This document shows, piece after piece, positions 11,773 through 20,800 of a stretch of DNA of 29,902 nt. The position numbers and the translations under genes are program-made. Within the stretch, counting starts at the first letter, position 1. Each line of letters opens with the position of its first letter. Source of the stretch: JBEKYD01 sp049509915 (GTDB lineage Bacteria; Acidobacteriota; Terriglobia; Bryobacterales; Bryobacteraceae). The DNA lies in assembly GCA_049509915.1 (NCBI GenBank), contig JBEKZL010000177.1:1-29902 (forward strand), read 5' to 3'. The notes under the pieces were generated by a model, which ran no database searches, was not told the DNA's origin, and saw nothing but the letters and a program-made list of their open reading frames with translations.

Positions 11773-11797
11773 GACTGGGGCTTGGTCTGCCCCAGTC
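11773..11797 (+). terminator. Perfect 9-bp stem-loop after tssK1
   Basis: GACTGGGGC (11773-11781), a 7-nt loop and GCCCCAGTC (11789-11797). It lies 107 nt past the tssK1 stop and just before the marR promoter. It lacks a T run afterwards (AAATATAT), so it is a weak terminator candidate or a spacer structure. Confidence 0.4.
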
Positions 11798-11803
11798 AAA
11801 TAT

Positions 11804-11816
11804 ATCGTGATACGAT
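11804..11816. promoter_or_regulatory. Palindromic operator overlapping marR extended -10
   Basis: ATCGT-GAT-ACGAT is a perfect inverted repeat with one further flanking pair on each side nearly matching (AT.../...GT). The right half overlaps an extended -10, TGATACGAT (11808-11816), which ends 6 nt before the marR ATG. MarR proteins are dimers that usually bind such palindromes over their own promoter, so autorepression is the natural inference. Confidence 0.45.
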
Positions 11817-11822
11817 GTAATC

Positions 11823-12263
11823 ATGGATGCGGAGGGCGATTTGTCCCGCGATCAATATCGCGACCTGGCCGAATTCCGGAGGCGGATACGGCAGTTTCTT
11901 CACTTCAGCGAAACAACCGCCAAAGAGCACGGGATTAAACCGCAGCAGCACCAACTGCTGCTTTTGGTGCACGGCCTGCCGGACGGCGCGAAACCGACCG
12001 TCGGGGAAATTGCGGCTGGATTGTTCATCCAGCATCACAGCGCGGTGGAATTGCTCAACCGACTGGAGAGCAACGGGCTGATCGCGAGACGGGGGACCGC
12101 ACGAGACAAACGCGAAGTGTGGGTCCGGCTGACCCCGGCCGGCCGCGCGACCCTGCGGAAACTGGCACTGGCGCACCGGGAGGAGCTGGAGCGAACCGGG
12201 CCGGAACTGGCGCGGGCGCTGAATTCCGTAATTCGGCGTCATCGCGGGATGGTGGCGTCGTGA
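11823..12263 (+). CDS. MarR-family transcriptional regulator
   Basis: A 146-residue winged-helix regulator. The DNA-binding part is GIKPQQHQLLLLVHGLPDGAKPTVGEIAAGLFIQHHSAVELLNRLESNGLIARRGTARDKREVWVRLTPAGR: a recognition helix (HHSAVELLNRLESNGLI) followed by the wing with the conserved DKR(E)-V-W-V-x-LTPAG pattern. The N- and C-terminal helices would form the dimer interface. The start ATG is 6 nt after an extended -10, so the mRNA would be leaderless. Its stop overlaps the GTG of the ClC gene (GTGA), so the two are co-translated and the regulator probably controls the transporter together with itself through the palindrome at 11804-11816. No ligand can be predicted. Confidence 0.9.
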   Translation: MDAEGDLSRDQYRDLAEFRRRIRQFLHFSETTAKEHGIKPQQHQLLLLVHGLPDGAKPTVGEIAAGLFIQHHSAVELLNRLESNGLIARRGTARDKREVWVRLTPAGRATLRKLALAHREELERTGPELARALNSVIRRHRGMVAS

Positions 12264-14065
12264 GCGGCAGGGATCGAGTGAGTTTGGCGAAACTCGGCGA
12301 TTTCACGACCACCGCGCGCGTCATTCCGCTCTCGTTGCTTGGGATCGGCATCGGCGTGGTGAGCACGTACGTGGCGTGGGCTTTGCTTCGCCTCATAGGG
12401 CTTTTCACGAATGTCTTTTACTACGGGCGGGTGAGCGGCACATTTGCGTCTCCGGCCGGCAACCACCTCGGCTGGTTCGCGGTGCTGGTTCCCGTGGCCG
12501 GCGGGCTCATCGTCGGACTGATGGCGCGCTACGGTTCCGAACGAATTCGGGGCCACGGCATTCCGGAGGCGCTCGAGTCGATACTGATCGGCGGAAGCAA
12601 GGTCGAGCCGCGGCTTGCAATCCTTAAGCCTGTTTCGGCCGCGATCGCGATCGGATCGGGCGGGCCGTTCGGCGCCGAGGGCCCCATCATCATGACCGGC
12701 GGCGCGTTCGGGTCGATTCTCTCGCAACTGTTTCAACTGACCGCGGTGGAACGAAAGACGCTGCTGTCGGCCGGCGCCGCCGCCGGCATGTCCGCGACGT
12801 TTGCGACGCCCATTGCGGCGACGCTTCTCGCGGTGGAACTGCTGCTGTTCGAGTGGAAGCCGCGTAGCGCGATCCCGGTGGCGCTGGCAAGCGCGACCGC
12901 GGGCGCGGCGCGAAGGTATGTACTCGGCCTGGGTCCGCTGTTCCCGGTGCCGCAGCATGCCATCTTCATCGGGCCGCAAGGGCTGGCGGGATGCGTGGTT
13001 GCGGGCCTGCTCGCAGGCGGCTTATCGGCATTGCTGACGGTGAGCCTGTATGCGGCGGAAGACTGTTTCCTGAAGTTGCCCATTCACTGGAAGTGGTGGC
13101 CGGCGATCGGCGGTCTGGCGGTGGGACTCGGCGGCATGATCTTCCCGCAGGCGCTCGGGGTCGGTTACGACACCATCCGTTCGCTGCTCGAGGGAGATGT
13201 GCCGCGCACGGTGATCGCGGGCGTGCTACTGGTGAAATCGGCGATCTGGGTGATCTCGCTTGGATCGGGAACCTCCGGCGGCGTGCTGGCGCCATTACTC
13301 ATGATGGGAGCGGCATTGGGGGCAGTGGAAGCTATGTTCCTGCCGAACGAAGGCGCCGGCTTTTGGCCGCTGGTGAGCATGGGAGCGATTCTCGGAGGCA
13401 CCATGCGGGCGCCGTTTACGGCGGTGCTGTTTGCTTTCGAGCTTACCCACGACACCAATGTTCTGCTTCCACTGCTGGTGGCCGCGATGCTGGCGCATGC
13501 AGCCACCGTGCTGCTGTTGAAGCGTTCCATTCTGACGGAAAAGGTCGCGCGGCGAGGTTTTCACCTGACGCGCGAATATGCGATCGATCCGCTGGAAGTT
13601 CTCTTTGTGCGGGAGGTGATGCGAACCAAGTGCGCCGCAATTCCCGCGGACGCGACCATTGCGGATCTGCGCCGCACGCTGGTTCGCGAGCCGGCGCAGC
13701 GCGGGCAGCATCTGTATCCGGTGGTCGACGGCCAAAGACGACTGAGGGGAGTGATCACGCGCAAGCAACTCCGCCAGTTAATGGAATCGACGGCTCCGGC
13801 CGGCGCTCCGCTGGCCGAGGCGCTGCGGGATCCGGTCGTAGCCGAGCCGGACGAGCCATTGAGGACCGTCGTCTCGCGGATGGCCGAGACCGGTTTCACC
13901 CGGCTTCCGGTGGTGCAAGGCGCCAGCGGAGAACTCGTCGGAATGGTTTCGCTGCAGGATTTGCTCCTGGCCAGAGTCAGGAACCTCAATGAAGAACGGA
14001 GACGCGAGCGAGTGCTGCAATTGCGTGTTCCTTTCCGGCGCAACGCGAAGGCCGCCCGTAATTGA
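12260..14065 (+). CDS. ClC-family chloride channel/antiporter with two CBS domains
   Basis: A 601-residue inner-membrane protein. The ClC selectivity motifs are visible: GHGIPE (99-103; GSGIP in E. coli ClcA, so Ser is His here), GSGGPFGAEGP with the gating glutamate at 140, and GSGTSGGVLAPLL (336-347). At the place of the inner proton glutamate pair (EE in ClcA) the text is AVELLL, with one Glu (193) followed by Leu, so coupled H+ exchange is uncertain. About ten hydrophobic helices precede two CBS domains, about 450-510 and 520-578 (VREVMRTKCAAIPADATIADL; LRDPVVAEPDEPLRTVVSRMAETGFTRLPVV), which often bind nucleotides and gate transport. GTG 12260 overlaps the marR stop; GTG 12278 is a possible alternative. 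Confidence 0.92.
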   Translation: MSGRDRVSLAKLGDFTTTARVIPLSLLGIGIGVVSTYVAWALLRLIGLFTNVFYYGRVSGTFASPAGNHLGWFAVLVPVAGGLIVGLMARYGSERIRGHGIPEALESILIGGSKVEPRLAILKPVSAAIAIGSGGPFGAEGPIIMTGGAFGSILSQLFQLTAVERKTLLSAGAAAGMSATFATPIAATLLAVELLLFEWKPRSAIPVALASATAGAARRYVLGLGPLFPVPQHAIFIGPQGLAGCVVAGLLAGGLSALLTVSLYAAEDCFLKLPIHWKWWPAIGGLAVGLGGMIFPQALGVGYDTIRSLLEGDVPRTVIAGVLLVKSAIWVISLGSGTSGGVLAPLLMMGAALGAVEAMFLPNEGAGFWPLVSMGAILGGTMRAPFTAVLFAFELTHDTNVLLPLLVAAMLAHAATVLLLKRSILTEKVARRGFHLTREYAIDPLEVLFVREVMRTKCAAIPADATIADLRRTLVREPAQRGQHLYPVVDGQRRLRGVITRKQLRQLMESTAPAGAPLAEALRDPVVAEPDEPLRTVVSRMAETGFTRLPVVQGASGELVGMVSLQDLLLARVRNLNEERRRERVLQLRVPFRRNAKAARN

Positions 14066-14096
14066 GCGAAAGCAATGCTGCCGCCTCCGGTGCCCG

Positions 14097-15737
14097 TCAG
14101 CGCCGGACGAGCAGATAAACGATCACGCCGCCGACCAGGAAGCACAACAGGCCGATGATTGCGATCAGCAGCCAGTTGGTTTGCGGCGCGGCGGCGCCCC
14201 CGGCCGGCATTGGCGGCGCCTGCATTTGAATCGGCGGAATCTGCATTTGCGGCGGGGCGGCGGATACCGAAGGCGGCTGCATTTGCAGGTTTGGCCCCTG
14301 GACGTGCATCTGGGGCCCTTGCACTTGCGGCATTTGCATTTGCGGCATCTGCATTTGCGGGGACTGAGCCGACGCACCGGCCGGCGATGAGGACGGCAGC
14401 GGTTCGTAGGCCTGCATCATGCGGGTGTATTCGCTGGGACCCTGGGTCGACGGCGCCCCTGGAACCGGAAGCGAGAAGGCCCCCGTCGCTCCCGCGCCGC
14501 CGGAAGGCCCGTACGCCGGTGCGTATGGGGCGGGTGCGGCCGGCGCTGCCGATGGCGGCGGGGCGGTCAACCTGCCGAACATCCGGGTGAACTCGCCGGG
14601 TTGAGTGGCAGGAGGCGGCGGTGCAGCCGGGAGTGGGGCCGGCGGGAGGCCCAAGGAAGACGGAAGCTGAGGGCCTGGCTGGGGAGCGTTCGAATGGTAA
14701 AACCGGGTAAATTCGCCGCTTTGTACGGGGGACGGGGATGCCGGAGCGGCCGCGGAGGGCGATTGAAACATTTGCGTAAATTCGCTTGGCGGCGGTGGCG
14801 CCGGCTTGGGCGCGGGCCAGTCGCCCTGCGCGCCACCGGCTGGCAGCGGGGATTGGAACATGCGTGTAAATTCGCCCGGCTGTGCCGGAGGGGCGGGAGC
14901 CGGCTCCGGCCGGGCGGCGGGAGGAGTTGTGGCCGGGGCCGGTGGCGGTGCGGGAGCGGCTGGCTGCGCTGGCGGCGCCGGAGCGGCGGCTGGCGGTGGG
15001 GGAGGCACGGGGGCGGCCGGCATGGCTGTCGTCGGCTGAGGCGTGGGCGCCTGGAATAATCGCGTGAATTCCCCTGGCCCCTGCGCTGGCGGCGCCGGCG
15101 CGGCGGCTGGCGGTGGGGGAGGTGCGGGAGCAGCCGGCATGGCTGTCGTCGGCTGAGGCGTGGGCGCCTGGAATAATCGCGTGAATTCCCCTGGCCCCTG
15201 CTGCGGCGGAGCCGGAGCGGCGGCTGGCGGTGGGGGAGGTGCGGGAGCGGCCGGCATGGCTGTCGTCGGCTGAGGCGTGGGCGCCTGGAATAATCGCGTG
15301 AATTCCCCTGGCTCTCTTGCCGCTGCAGGCGGCGGCACAGGGGCAACCGGCGGCGGTGCCGGAGCCGCGGGTGCCGGTGGTGCCGGGGCGGCGGGGGTCT
15401 GGGGAAGCGTGACTTTCCAGGTGCCCACGCGGTTGAACTTCTGAGCCTCCGCCACGGCGGCACGTTCCATCATGATCACCCACTCATTCAGGTGGACGTA
15501 AGGCGGGGCGTCGGTCACCACGTAATCGGTACCTTCGAACTCACCGATTTCAATCAGGCGCGGGGCATTCCGGAAAGCGTTGACGCGCGCCAGCAGCAGT
15601 AGGTTTTCGGGCGTCTTTCCGCCGAGCAACAGGTGGACCGCGACCTCGCGGCCATTATCTTTCTGGCGGGCCCGAAAGCCCCGTGTTCCTTCTCCTTCGA
15701 TGGCACCTACCAGCTCGTACTTATCATAGAAACTCAT
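14097..15737 (-). CDS. Tail-anchored Pro-rich protein with kinase-N-lobe-like head and EFTR motifs
   Basis: A 546-residue protein I do not recognise by name. Residues 4-85 read like a protein-kinase N-lobe (KYELVGAIEGEGTRGFRARQ, GREVAVHLL, FEGTDYVVTDAP), but the VAxK lysine is His35 and there is no C-lobe, so it cannot be an active kinase. Residues 112-510 are Pro/Ala-rich and carry eight related motifs, [GS]E[FY]T[RQ][LMF]xx, with Glu at 145, 184, 223, 289, 319, 342, 382 and 436. A Gln/Met/Pro-rich stretch follows (461-508). The last 26 residues are one membrane helix ending in VRR, so the protein is probably anchored in the inner membrane. The ATG at 15737 has GGGGTG upstream; an upstream ATG at 15776 is unlikely. 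It is divergent from tssK2, 106 nt away, so a T6SS link is plausible but inferred. Confidence 0.75.
   Translation of the reverse strand: MSFYDKYELVGAIEGEGTRGFRARQKDNGREVAVHLLLGGKTPENLLLLARVNAFRNAPRLIEIGEFEGTDYVVTDAPPYVHLNEWVIMMERAAVAEAQKFNRVGTWKVTLPQTPAAPAPPAPAAPAPPPVAPVPPPAAAREPGEFTRLFQAPTPQPTTAMPAAPAPPPPPAAAPAPPQQGPGEFTRLFQAPTPQPTTAMPAAPAPPPPPAAAPAPPAQGPGEFTRLFQAPTPQPTTAMPAAPVPPPPPAAAPAPPAQPAAPAPPPAPATTPPAARPEPAPAPPAQPGEFTRMFQSPLPAGGAQGDWPAPKPAPPPPSEFTQMFQSPSAAAPASPSPVQSGEFTRFYHSNAPQPGPQLPSSLGLPPAPLPAAPPPPATQPGEFTRMFGRLTAPPPSAAPAAPAPYAPAYGPSGGAGATGAFSLPVPGAPSTQGPSEYTRMMQAYEPLPSSSPAGASAQSPQMQMPQMQMPQVQGPQMHVQGPNLQMQPPSVSAAPPQMQIPPIQMQAPPMPAGGAAAPQTNWLLIAIIGLLCFLVGGVIVYLLVRR
14964..15314. repeat. 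Three tandem 117-bp repeats inside the Pro-rich gene
   Basis: The string TGGAATAATCGCGTGAATTC occurs at 15052, 15169 and 15286, an exact period of 117 bp or 39 codons. Each unit codes for one GPGEFTRLFQ motif plus a PTPQPTTAMPAAP linker and a Pro/Ala run. The copies are nearly identical in DNA, pointing to recent duplication and likely copy-number change. Confidence 0.9.
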
Positions 15738-15821
15738 GGTCACACCCCGTCGTGCCCGACCCCGGCACCTCCACATGGTACCGCGCCCAAATCGGAAAAA
15801 CGCGCCGGAGGGAACCGCCTA

Positions 15822-15830
15822 TGCTAAAGT
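15822..15830 (+). promoter_or_regulatory. Extended -10 (TGCTAAAGT) of the tssK2-tssL-tssM-kinase operon
   Basis: TG-C-TAAAGT ends 13 nt before the ATG of tssK2. The predicted transcript has a leader of only about 6-7 nt. No -35 was recognised. It lies in the 106-nt gap shared with the divergent Pro-rich gene. Confidence 0.35.
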
Positions 15831-15843
15831 GGCGAACGAGCGT

Positions 15844-17163
15844 ATGAAGCTGCTGTCGCGTGTGGTGTGGTCGGAAGGCATGCACCTGGGACCGATCCAG
15901 TTCGCCGTCTCGTCGCTGTGGTTCGCGGCGTACGGCGTGGCGGGATTGGAGCTGGATTCCGAAGCTCTGCGCAACGGAACTGTTTCGCTGGTTCACGCGC
16001 GGGGAATTTTTCCCGACGGGTTGCCGTTCAACATGCCGGAGAGCGACGCTTTGCCCGCGCCGCGCGCGATTGCCGATCTGTTCCCGCCGACCCGCGACGC
16101 CATCGCCGTGCTGGTCGCCATTCCGCCGCGCAAGGCGAACGGGGTGAATTGCGTGGTAGAAACCAACCCGGTATCCCCGGCGGATGCGCGCTACCTCGCC
16201 GAGTCGAAGGTGCTGCACGACGAAAACACGGGAGCCGACGAGCGGCCGGTGCGGTTCGGGCGCAAGAACCTCCGCCTGGTGGTGGATACCGAACCGGTGG
16301 GCGACCTGATTACGCTGCCGCTGGCTCGGGTGATGCGCGATGGCGCGGGCCACTTTATCTACGACCCGCAATTCGTGCCACCGATGCTTGGCATCGGTGC
16401 CAGCCAGCGCCTGATGGAAATCCTGCGACGTTTGATCGAGATTCTGAACGAGAAATCGGCTACGATCAGCCGCAGTCCCGCGGCCTCCGGCGGTATCGCG
16501 GCGGAATTCTCGACCCGCGAGATCGCCAACTTCTGGCTGCTGCACGCGGTGAATTCGGCGCTGGCGCCGCTGCGCCACCTGTACATGGCCAAGCGCGGCC
16601 ACCCCGAGGAACTCTACCGGGAGATGGCGCGGCTGGGCGGGGCGCTGTGCACTTTCGCTCTGGATTCCCATCCGCGCAGCCTGCCGGTTTACGACCACAT
16701 GAATCTGAGCGACTGTTTCGACGCGCTCGATCGCCACATTCGCGCCCACCTGGAGACCATCGTCCCCACCAACTGTCTCTCCATTCCGCTGGCCGGCGCC
16801 GGGAACTACTACTACGAGGGGCAGGTGACCGATCAACGCTGCCTGGGGCGCGCGCGATGGGTGCTGGCGGTGCACGCCGATATGGGCGAAGCCGAGCTCA
16901 TGGTGGAAGCGCCCCGCCTGATCAAGGTTTGTACTCCACCCTTCGTTCGCGAGCTGGTCCGGCGCGCTCTGCCGGGCATGACCCTCACCCATTTACCGGT
17001 GCTGCCGGCCGCCATTTCGGCTCGCGTGGAAACGCAATACTTCGGCATCGCGCGCACCGGACCGTGCTGGGATCATATCGTGCAGACCCGCACCGTGGGG
17101 CTGTACGTTCCCGGCGAGTTCGCCAACCCGGAAGTGGAAATTCTGGTGGTTTTGGATTCATAA
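15844..17163 (+). CDS. tssK: T6SS baseplate protein TssK (copy 2), N-terminal gap
   Basis: A 439-residue TssK, first gene of the T6SS operon. Family text: RVVWSEGMHLGP, ARGIFPDGLPFNMPESD, LHDENTGADERPVRFGRKNLRLVV, IANFWLLHAVNSALAPLRHLY, FGIARTGPCWDHIVQTRTVGLYVPGEFANPEVEILVVL. Compared with the TssK at 10310, the segment after HLGP jumps straight to IQFAVSSLWF: the 13 residues corresponding to QHLQLQDRFHENL, which include the very conserved PQHFQ-type motif, are absent while everything else aligns in frame. That part of TssK lies in the N-terminal domain facing the baseplate wedge, so baseplate contact may differ. ATG 15844 is the only start matching the family N-terminus. The tssL gene starts 3 nt after the stop. 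Confidence 0.92.
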   Translation: MKLLSRVVWSEGMHLGPIQFAVSSLWFAAYGVAGLELDSEALRNGTVSLVHARGIFPDGLPFNMPESDALPAPRAIADLFPPTRDAIAVLVAIPPRKANGVNCVVETNPVSPADARYLAESKVLHDENTGADERPVRFGRKNLRLVVDTEPVGDLITLPLARVMRDGAGHFIYDPQFVPPMLGIGASQRLMEILRRLIEILNEKSATISRSPAASGGIAAEFSTREIANFWLLHAVNSALAPLRHLYMAKRGHPEELYREMARLGGALCTFALDSHPRSLPVYDHMNLSDCFDALDRHIRAHLETIVPTNCLSIPLAGAGNYYYEGQVTDQRCLGRARWVLAVHADMGEAELMVEAPRLIKVCTPPFVRELVRRALPGMTLTHLPVLPAAISARVETQYFGIARTGPCWDHIVQTRTVGLYVPGEFANPEVEILVVLDS

Positions 17164-17166
17164 ACG

Positions 17167-17874
17167 ATGACGCCTACCGCTGCTACCGGCCGCCGGCCGG
17201 AAAACCTGCCGTTGATCTACCAGGAAGTGCTGACCGCCGTGGTTCGCCTGCGCGCGGGCCGGCAGAACGTGGGCGATACCGACGCGTTTCGCCACCATAT
17301 GCGGGAAGCGTTGAAGACCGCGGCCAGCCAGGCCTTGGCCGCCGGATACGCCGCTGAGGACGTGAAGTTCGCAACGTTCGCGGCGGTGGCGTTTCTGGAC
17401 GAATCCATTCTGAATTCGCAAAACCCGATTTTCGGCGATTGGCTGCGCAAGCCCCTTCAGGAGGAGTTGTTCGGTATCCACATCGCCGGTGAAGTTTTTT
17501 TTCAGAACCTGCAGCAACTATTGGGCCGGCAGGATTCGCAGGATTTGGCCGACCTGCTCGAGATCCATCTGCTGTGCATGCTGCTCGGCTTTAACGGGCG
17601 TTACAGCGTGGGCAATCGTGGCGAGTTGGGGCAGACCATCGCGATGACGCGGGAGAAAATCCAGCGCGTGCGCGGACCGTTCGGCCCGCTCTCGCCCGGG
17701 TGGAGCCCGCCGGCGGAAACGCTGGCCGCGCGCGGCGATCCGTGGGTGCGCAAGCTGGCCGCGATCGCCATCGCGTGCGCAGCGGTTACCTTGCTGCTGT
17801 TCGCGGGCTACAAAATCGGACTGGGTGCGGGCGTATCGGACGTCCACAATATTGCCGTGCAGGCGAAGGGCTAG
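17167..17874 (+). CDS. tssL: T6SS membrane-complex protein TssL (DotU/IcmH-like)
   Basis: TssL sits in the inner membrane with a cytoplasmic domain that contacts TssK and the baseplate, and pairs with TssM. The 235 residues show the DotU pattern: LPLIYQEVLTAVVRLRAGRQ, FRHHMREALKTA, VKFATFAAVAFLDESILNSQ, the PLQEELFGIHIAGEVFFQNLQQLL segment, and LLEIHLLCMLLGFNGRYSV. A single C-terminal membrane helix follows (LAAIAIACAAVTLLLFAGYKIGL, about 197-219) with a very short periplasmic tail, so the OmpA-like peptidoglycan-binding domain fused to some TssL proteins is absent. It starts 3 nt after the tssK2 stop and ends 9 nt before tssM, so the three are translated from one message. Confidence 0.93.
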   Translation: MTPTAATGRRPENLPLIYQEVLTAVVRLRAGRQNVGDTDAFRHHMREALKTAASQALAAGYAAEDVKFATFAAVAFLDESILNSQNPIFGDWLRKPLQEELFGIHIAGEVFFQNLQQLLGRQDSQDLADLLEIHLLCMLLGFNGRYSVGNRGELGQTIAMTREKIQRVRGPFGPLSPGWSPPAETLAARGDPWVRKLAAIAIACAAVTLLLFAGYKIGLGAGVSDVHNIAVQAKG

Positions 17875-17883
17875 GAGCGGAGC

Positions 17884-20800
17884 ATGATAATCTACGTCGT
17901 CCTGGGCTTGGTCCTGGTCGCGCTTGTAGTTCTGACCGTGCTGTGGCTGCGCCAGAGGAAGAAGCAGAAACAGGCGCAGGCCGCCGGAAACGCAGCCCAG
18001 GCGCCCGGCGGAGATGAAATCTCGCTGCTGATTCGCGAGGCCGAAACCAAGCTTTCGGCCGGAAAGGTGGCCGAAGGCGCGCGGGTGGGCCAGTTGCCGG
18101 TATATCTGGTGATGGGCGACGCGGGCAGCACCAAGACCAGCGTGATGCTGCATTCCGGGCTGGAAGCGGAGTTGATCGCCGGGCAGGTCTATCAGAACGG
18201 CAACGTAACACCCACGCGAGCCGCCAATGTGTGGTTTTCCCGCCGCTCGCTGTTCGTGGAAGCGGGCGGACAACTCGCCGCCGAGGCCGGTAAATGGAGC
18301 AAACTGATTGCCCGGCTGCAGCCGCGCTCCTCGGTGGTGGGCAAGGGCGAGCAAGCTTCGCGCGCGGCCCTGATCTGTTTCGATTGCGAGATATTCACGC
18401 GCGCGGCGGCGCAGGAGGCGGCGGTGAATTCGGCGCGGGCGCTGCGGGCGCGGTTGGGCGAAATTTGCCAAGCCATGGGCATTAACGTGCCGGTTTACGT
18501 GTTGTTCACCAAGGCCGACCGGGTACCGTTTTTCACCGAATATTTTCGTAATCTGACCAACGAGGAAGCCGGCCAGGTGCTGGGCGTTACCCTGCCGATG
18601 CTGGGGCGCCGGAGCGAAGGCGTCTATGGCGACGAAGAGACGGCGCGGCTTACGGGCCACTTCGAGCGCCTCTTTCGCTCCCTGGCCGACGCCCGCCCTG
18701 AGTATCTGGCGCGAGAGACGGACGGCGGCAAGCTGCCGGCCGCATACGAATTCCCGCGTGAGTTCCGCAAGCTACGCGCCACCGCGGTACAGTTTCTGGT
18801 GGACCTTTGCCGCCCCAGCCAGTTGACGGTGGGGCCGTTTCTGCGCGGCTTTTACTTCACTGGCGTGCGCCCGGTGCTGATCAACGAAGCGGCGCCGGTA
18901 GCGCCGGCCGAGGGCGAGGCGGGCGGTTACGGCTCGGCCCCCGGCGCAACCGGCATCTTCCATGCAGGCGGACGATCCCAGACCGCGACACCGGCGCCGC
19001 AGCCGGTCGGCGTCACGCGCAAGGTGCCGCAGTGGGTTTTTCTGAGCCAACTGTTTCACCACGTGCTGCTGGCCGACCGCGGCGCATTGGGAGCCAGCGG
19101 ATCGAGCACCAAGACCAGCCGCGGCCGGCGCATCCTGCTGGCCGCCGGCGACGCGGCCGAGGGCATCGCTTCGGGCGAATCCACGGGAGCGGACCTGGCT
19201 TCCCTTCCCAGCCTGCGGAAGCTGGAGACGCTGCGGCAATCGATGGAGACGCTGGCATCCTATCACCGCGATGGGGCGCCCTGGAGCTATCGCTGGGGCC
19301 TTTACGCCGGCGACGACTTATACCCGGAAGCGCGCCGCCTTTACTTCACGCGTTTCAAGCAGCTACTCTTCGGCCAGACGCAGGATAACATCCAACGCTT
19401 TCTGACCACGCTGCCCGCCACGCCCGGACCGGAGTACGGCCGGACTTACGACGCGCTCAAGGCGTACTTAATCACTACTTCATTTCACGATAAGAGCACC
19501 AAGGAGTTTCTGGCCCCGGTGCTGCTGAACTGGTGGGTAAACGGACAAGGCGCCGACGCCGACCGTCAGGCGTTGGCCCAGCGGCAGTTCGAATACTACG
19601 CCGAAGAGCTCGAAACCGCCAACCCGTTTTCGAGCGCCAACGATTCCGATACCATCGAACACGCCCGCCACTACCTGGCCCAGTTCGCCGGGGAAGAGGC
19701 GGTGTACGCCTTCCTGCTGGCCGAAGCCGGAAAGAGCAATCCACCCATTAATTTCAACCGCCAGTTCGCCGGCTCGGCACAGACGGTGGTGGAGACGCAC
19801 GAGGTGCCCGGCGCCTTTTCGAAAGGCGGCTGGGCGTTCATGAAGGACGCTCTCAACCACGTGGAGCGGTACATCAACGGGGAGCGCTGGGTACTGGGCG
19901 AACAGGCGCAAGCCAATATCGACAGGACCAAGCTGGCGGTCGATCTGCGCGCCCGCTATAACACGGACTTTACCAATCAGTGGCGGACCTACATGAAGTC
20001 AGCGAGCGTGGTCCGCTATGGCGGCCTGAAGGACGCCAGCCAGAAACTGCAGCAGCTTTCCGGCAATCAGTCCGCGCTGCTGGCGCTGGTATGCGTGGCC
20101 TCACAGAACACTTCGGTGGACGACGCGGGAGTGACGGGTTTGTTCCAGCCGGTGCAATCGGTTACTCCTGTTCCATGCGCGGATAAGTACATCCAGGGGC
20201 CCAATCAGAACTACATGACTAACCTACTGACGCTGCAGACTACCGTGGACCAGGTAGCCTCGCAGCCGGGGCCGCCCAACGACGCGGCCGCGGCGACGGT
20301 GCAGGGCGCGGCTTCGGCGGCGAAACTTTCCACCGGCCAGATCGCACAAACCTTCCGTCCCGATCCGGACGGTCACGTAGACATGGCGACGCGCACGCTG
20401 CTGGAAGAGCCGATCACTTACATCGACGCCCTGGTCCGCACTCTCGGCCCGGCCGAATTGAACGGCAAGGGCAAGGACCTGTGCGGGCAAATGCGCCCGC
20501 TGCTGGCCAAGTATCCTTTTACGCCGACGAGTAAAATCATGGCCACGCTGGCCGACATCGACGCCGTTTTCAAGCCCAAAGACGGCCTGCTGTGGCAGTT
20601 CTACGATCAGAACCTGCAGAAGGCGATTACGCGGTCAGGGTCGCAGTTCTCGCCGGCTTCGTCGGGCGGCATGACGATCAACCCGTCGTTTCTGGGATTT
20701 CTTAACCGGGCAGCGGCGTTTACCGACGCAGCCTATGCCAATAACACGCCGGATCCCCATTTCAATTACACGGTGAAACTGGTGCCGCTGCCCGATACCG

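Noticed and set aside
14320..14365. Short CATTTGCGG-type repeats that might be a CRISPR or iteron array
   Set aside because: They are codons of the Gln/Met/Pro-rich segment of the Pro-rich protein, without spacers of equal length.
13561..15483. A 640-codon open frame on the minus strand across the ClC and Pro-rich genes
   Set aside because: It overlaps two well-supported genes in other frames and has Arg/Ser/Ala-rich text produced by GC-rich codons; no family pattern.
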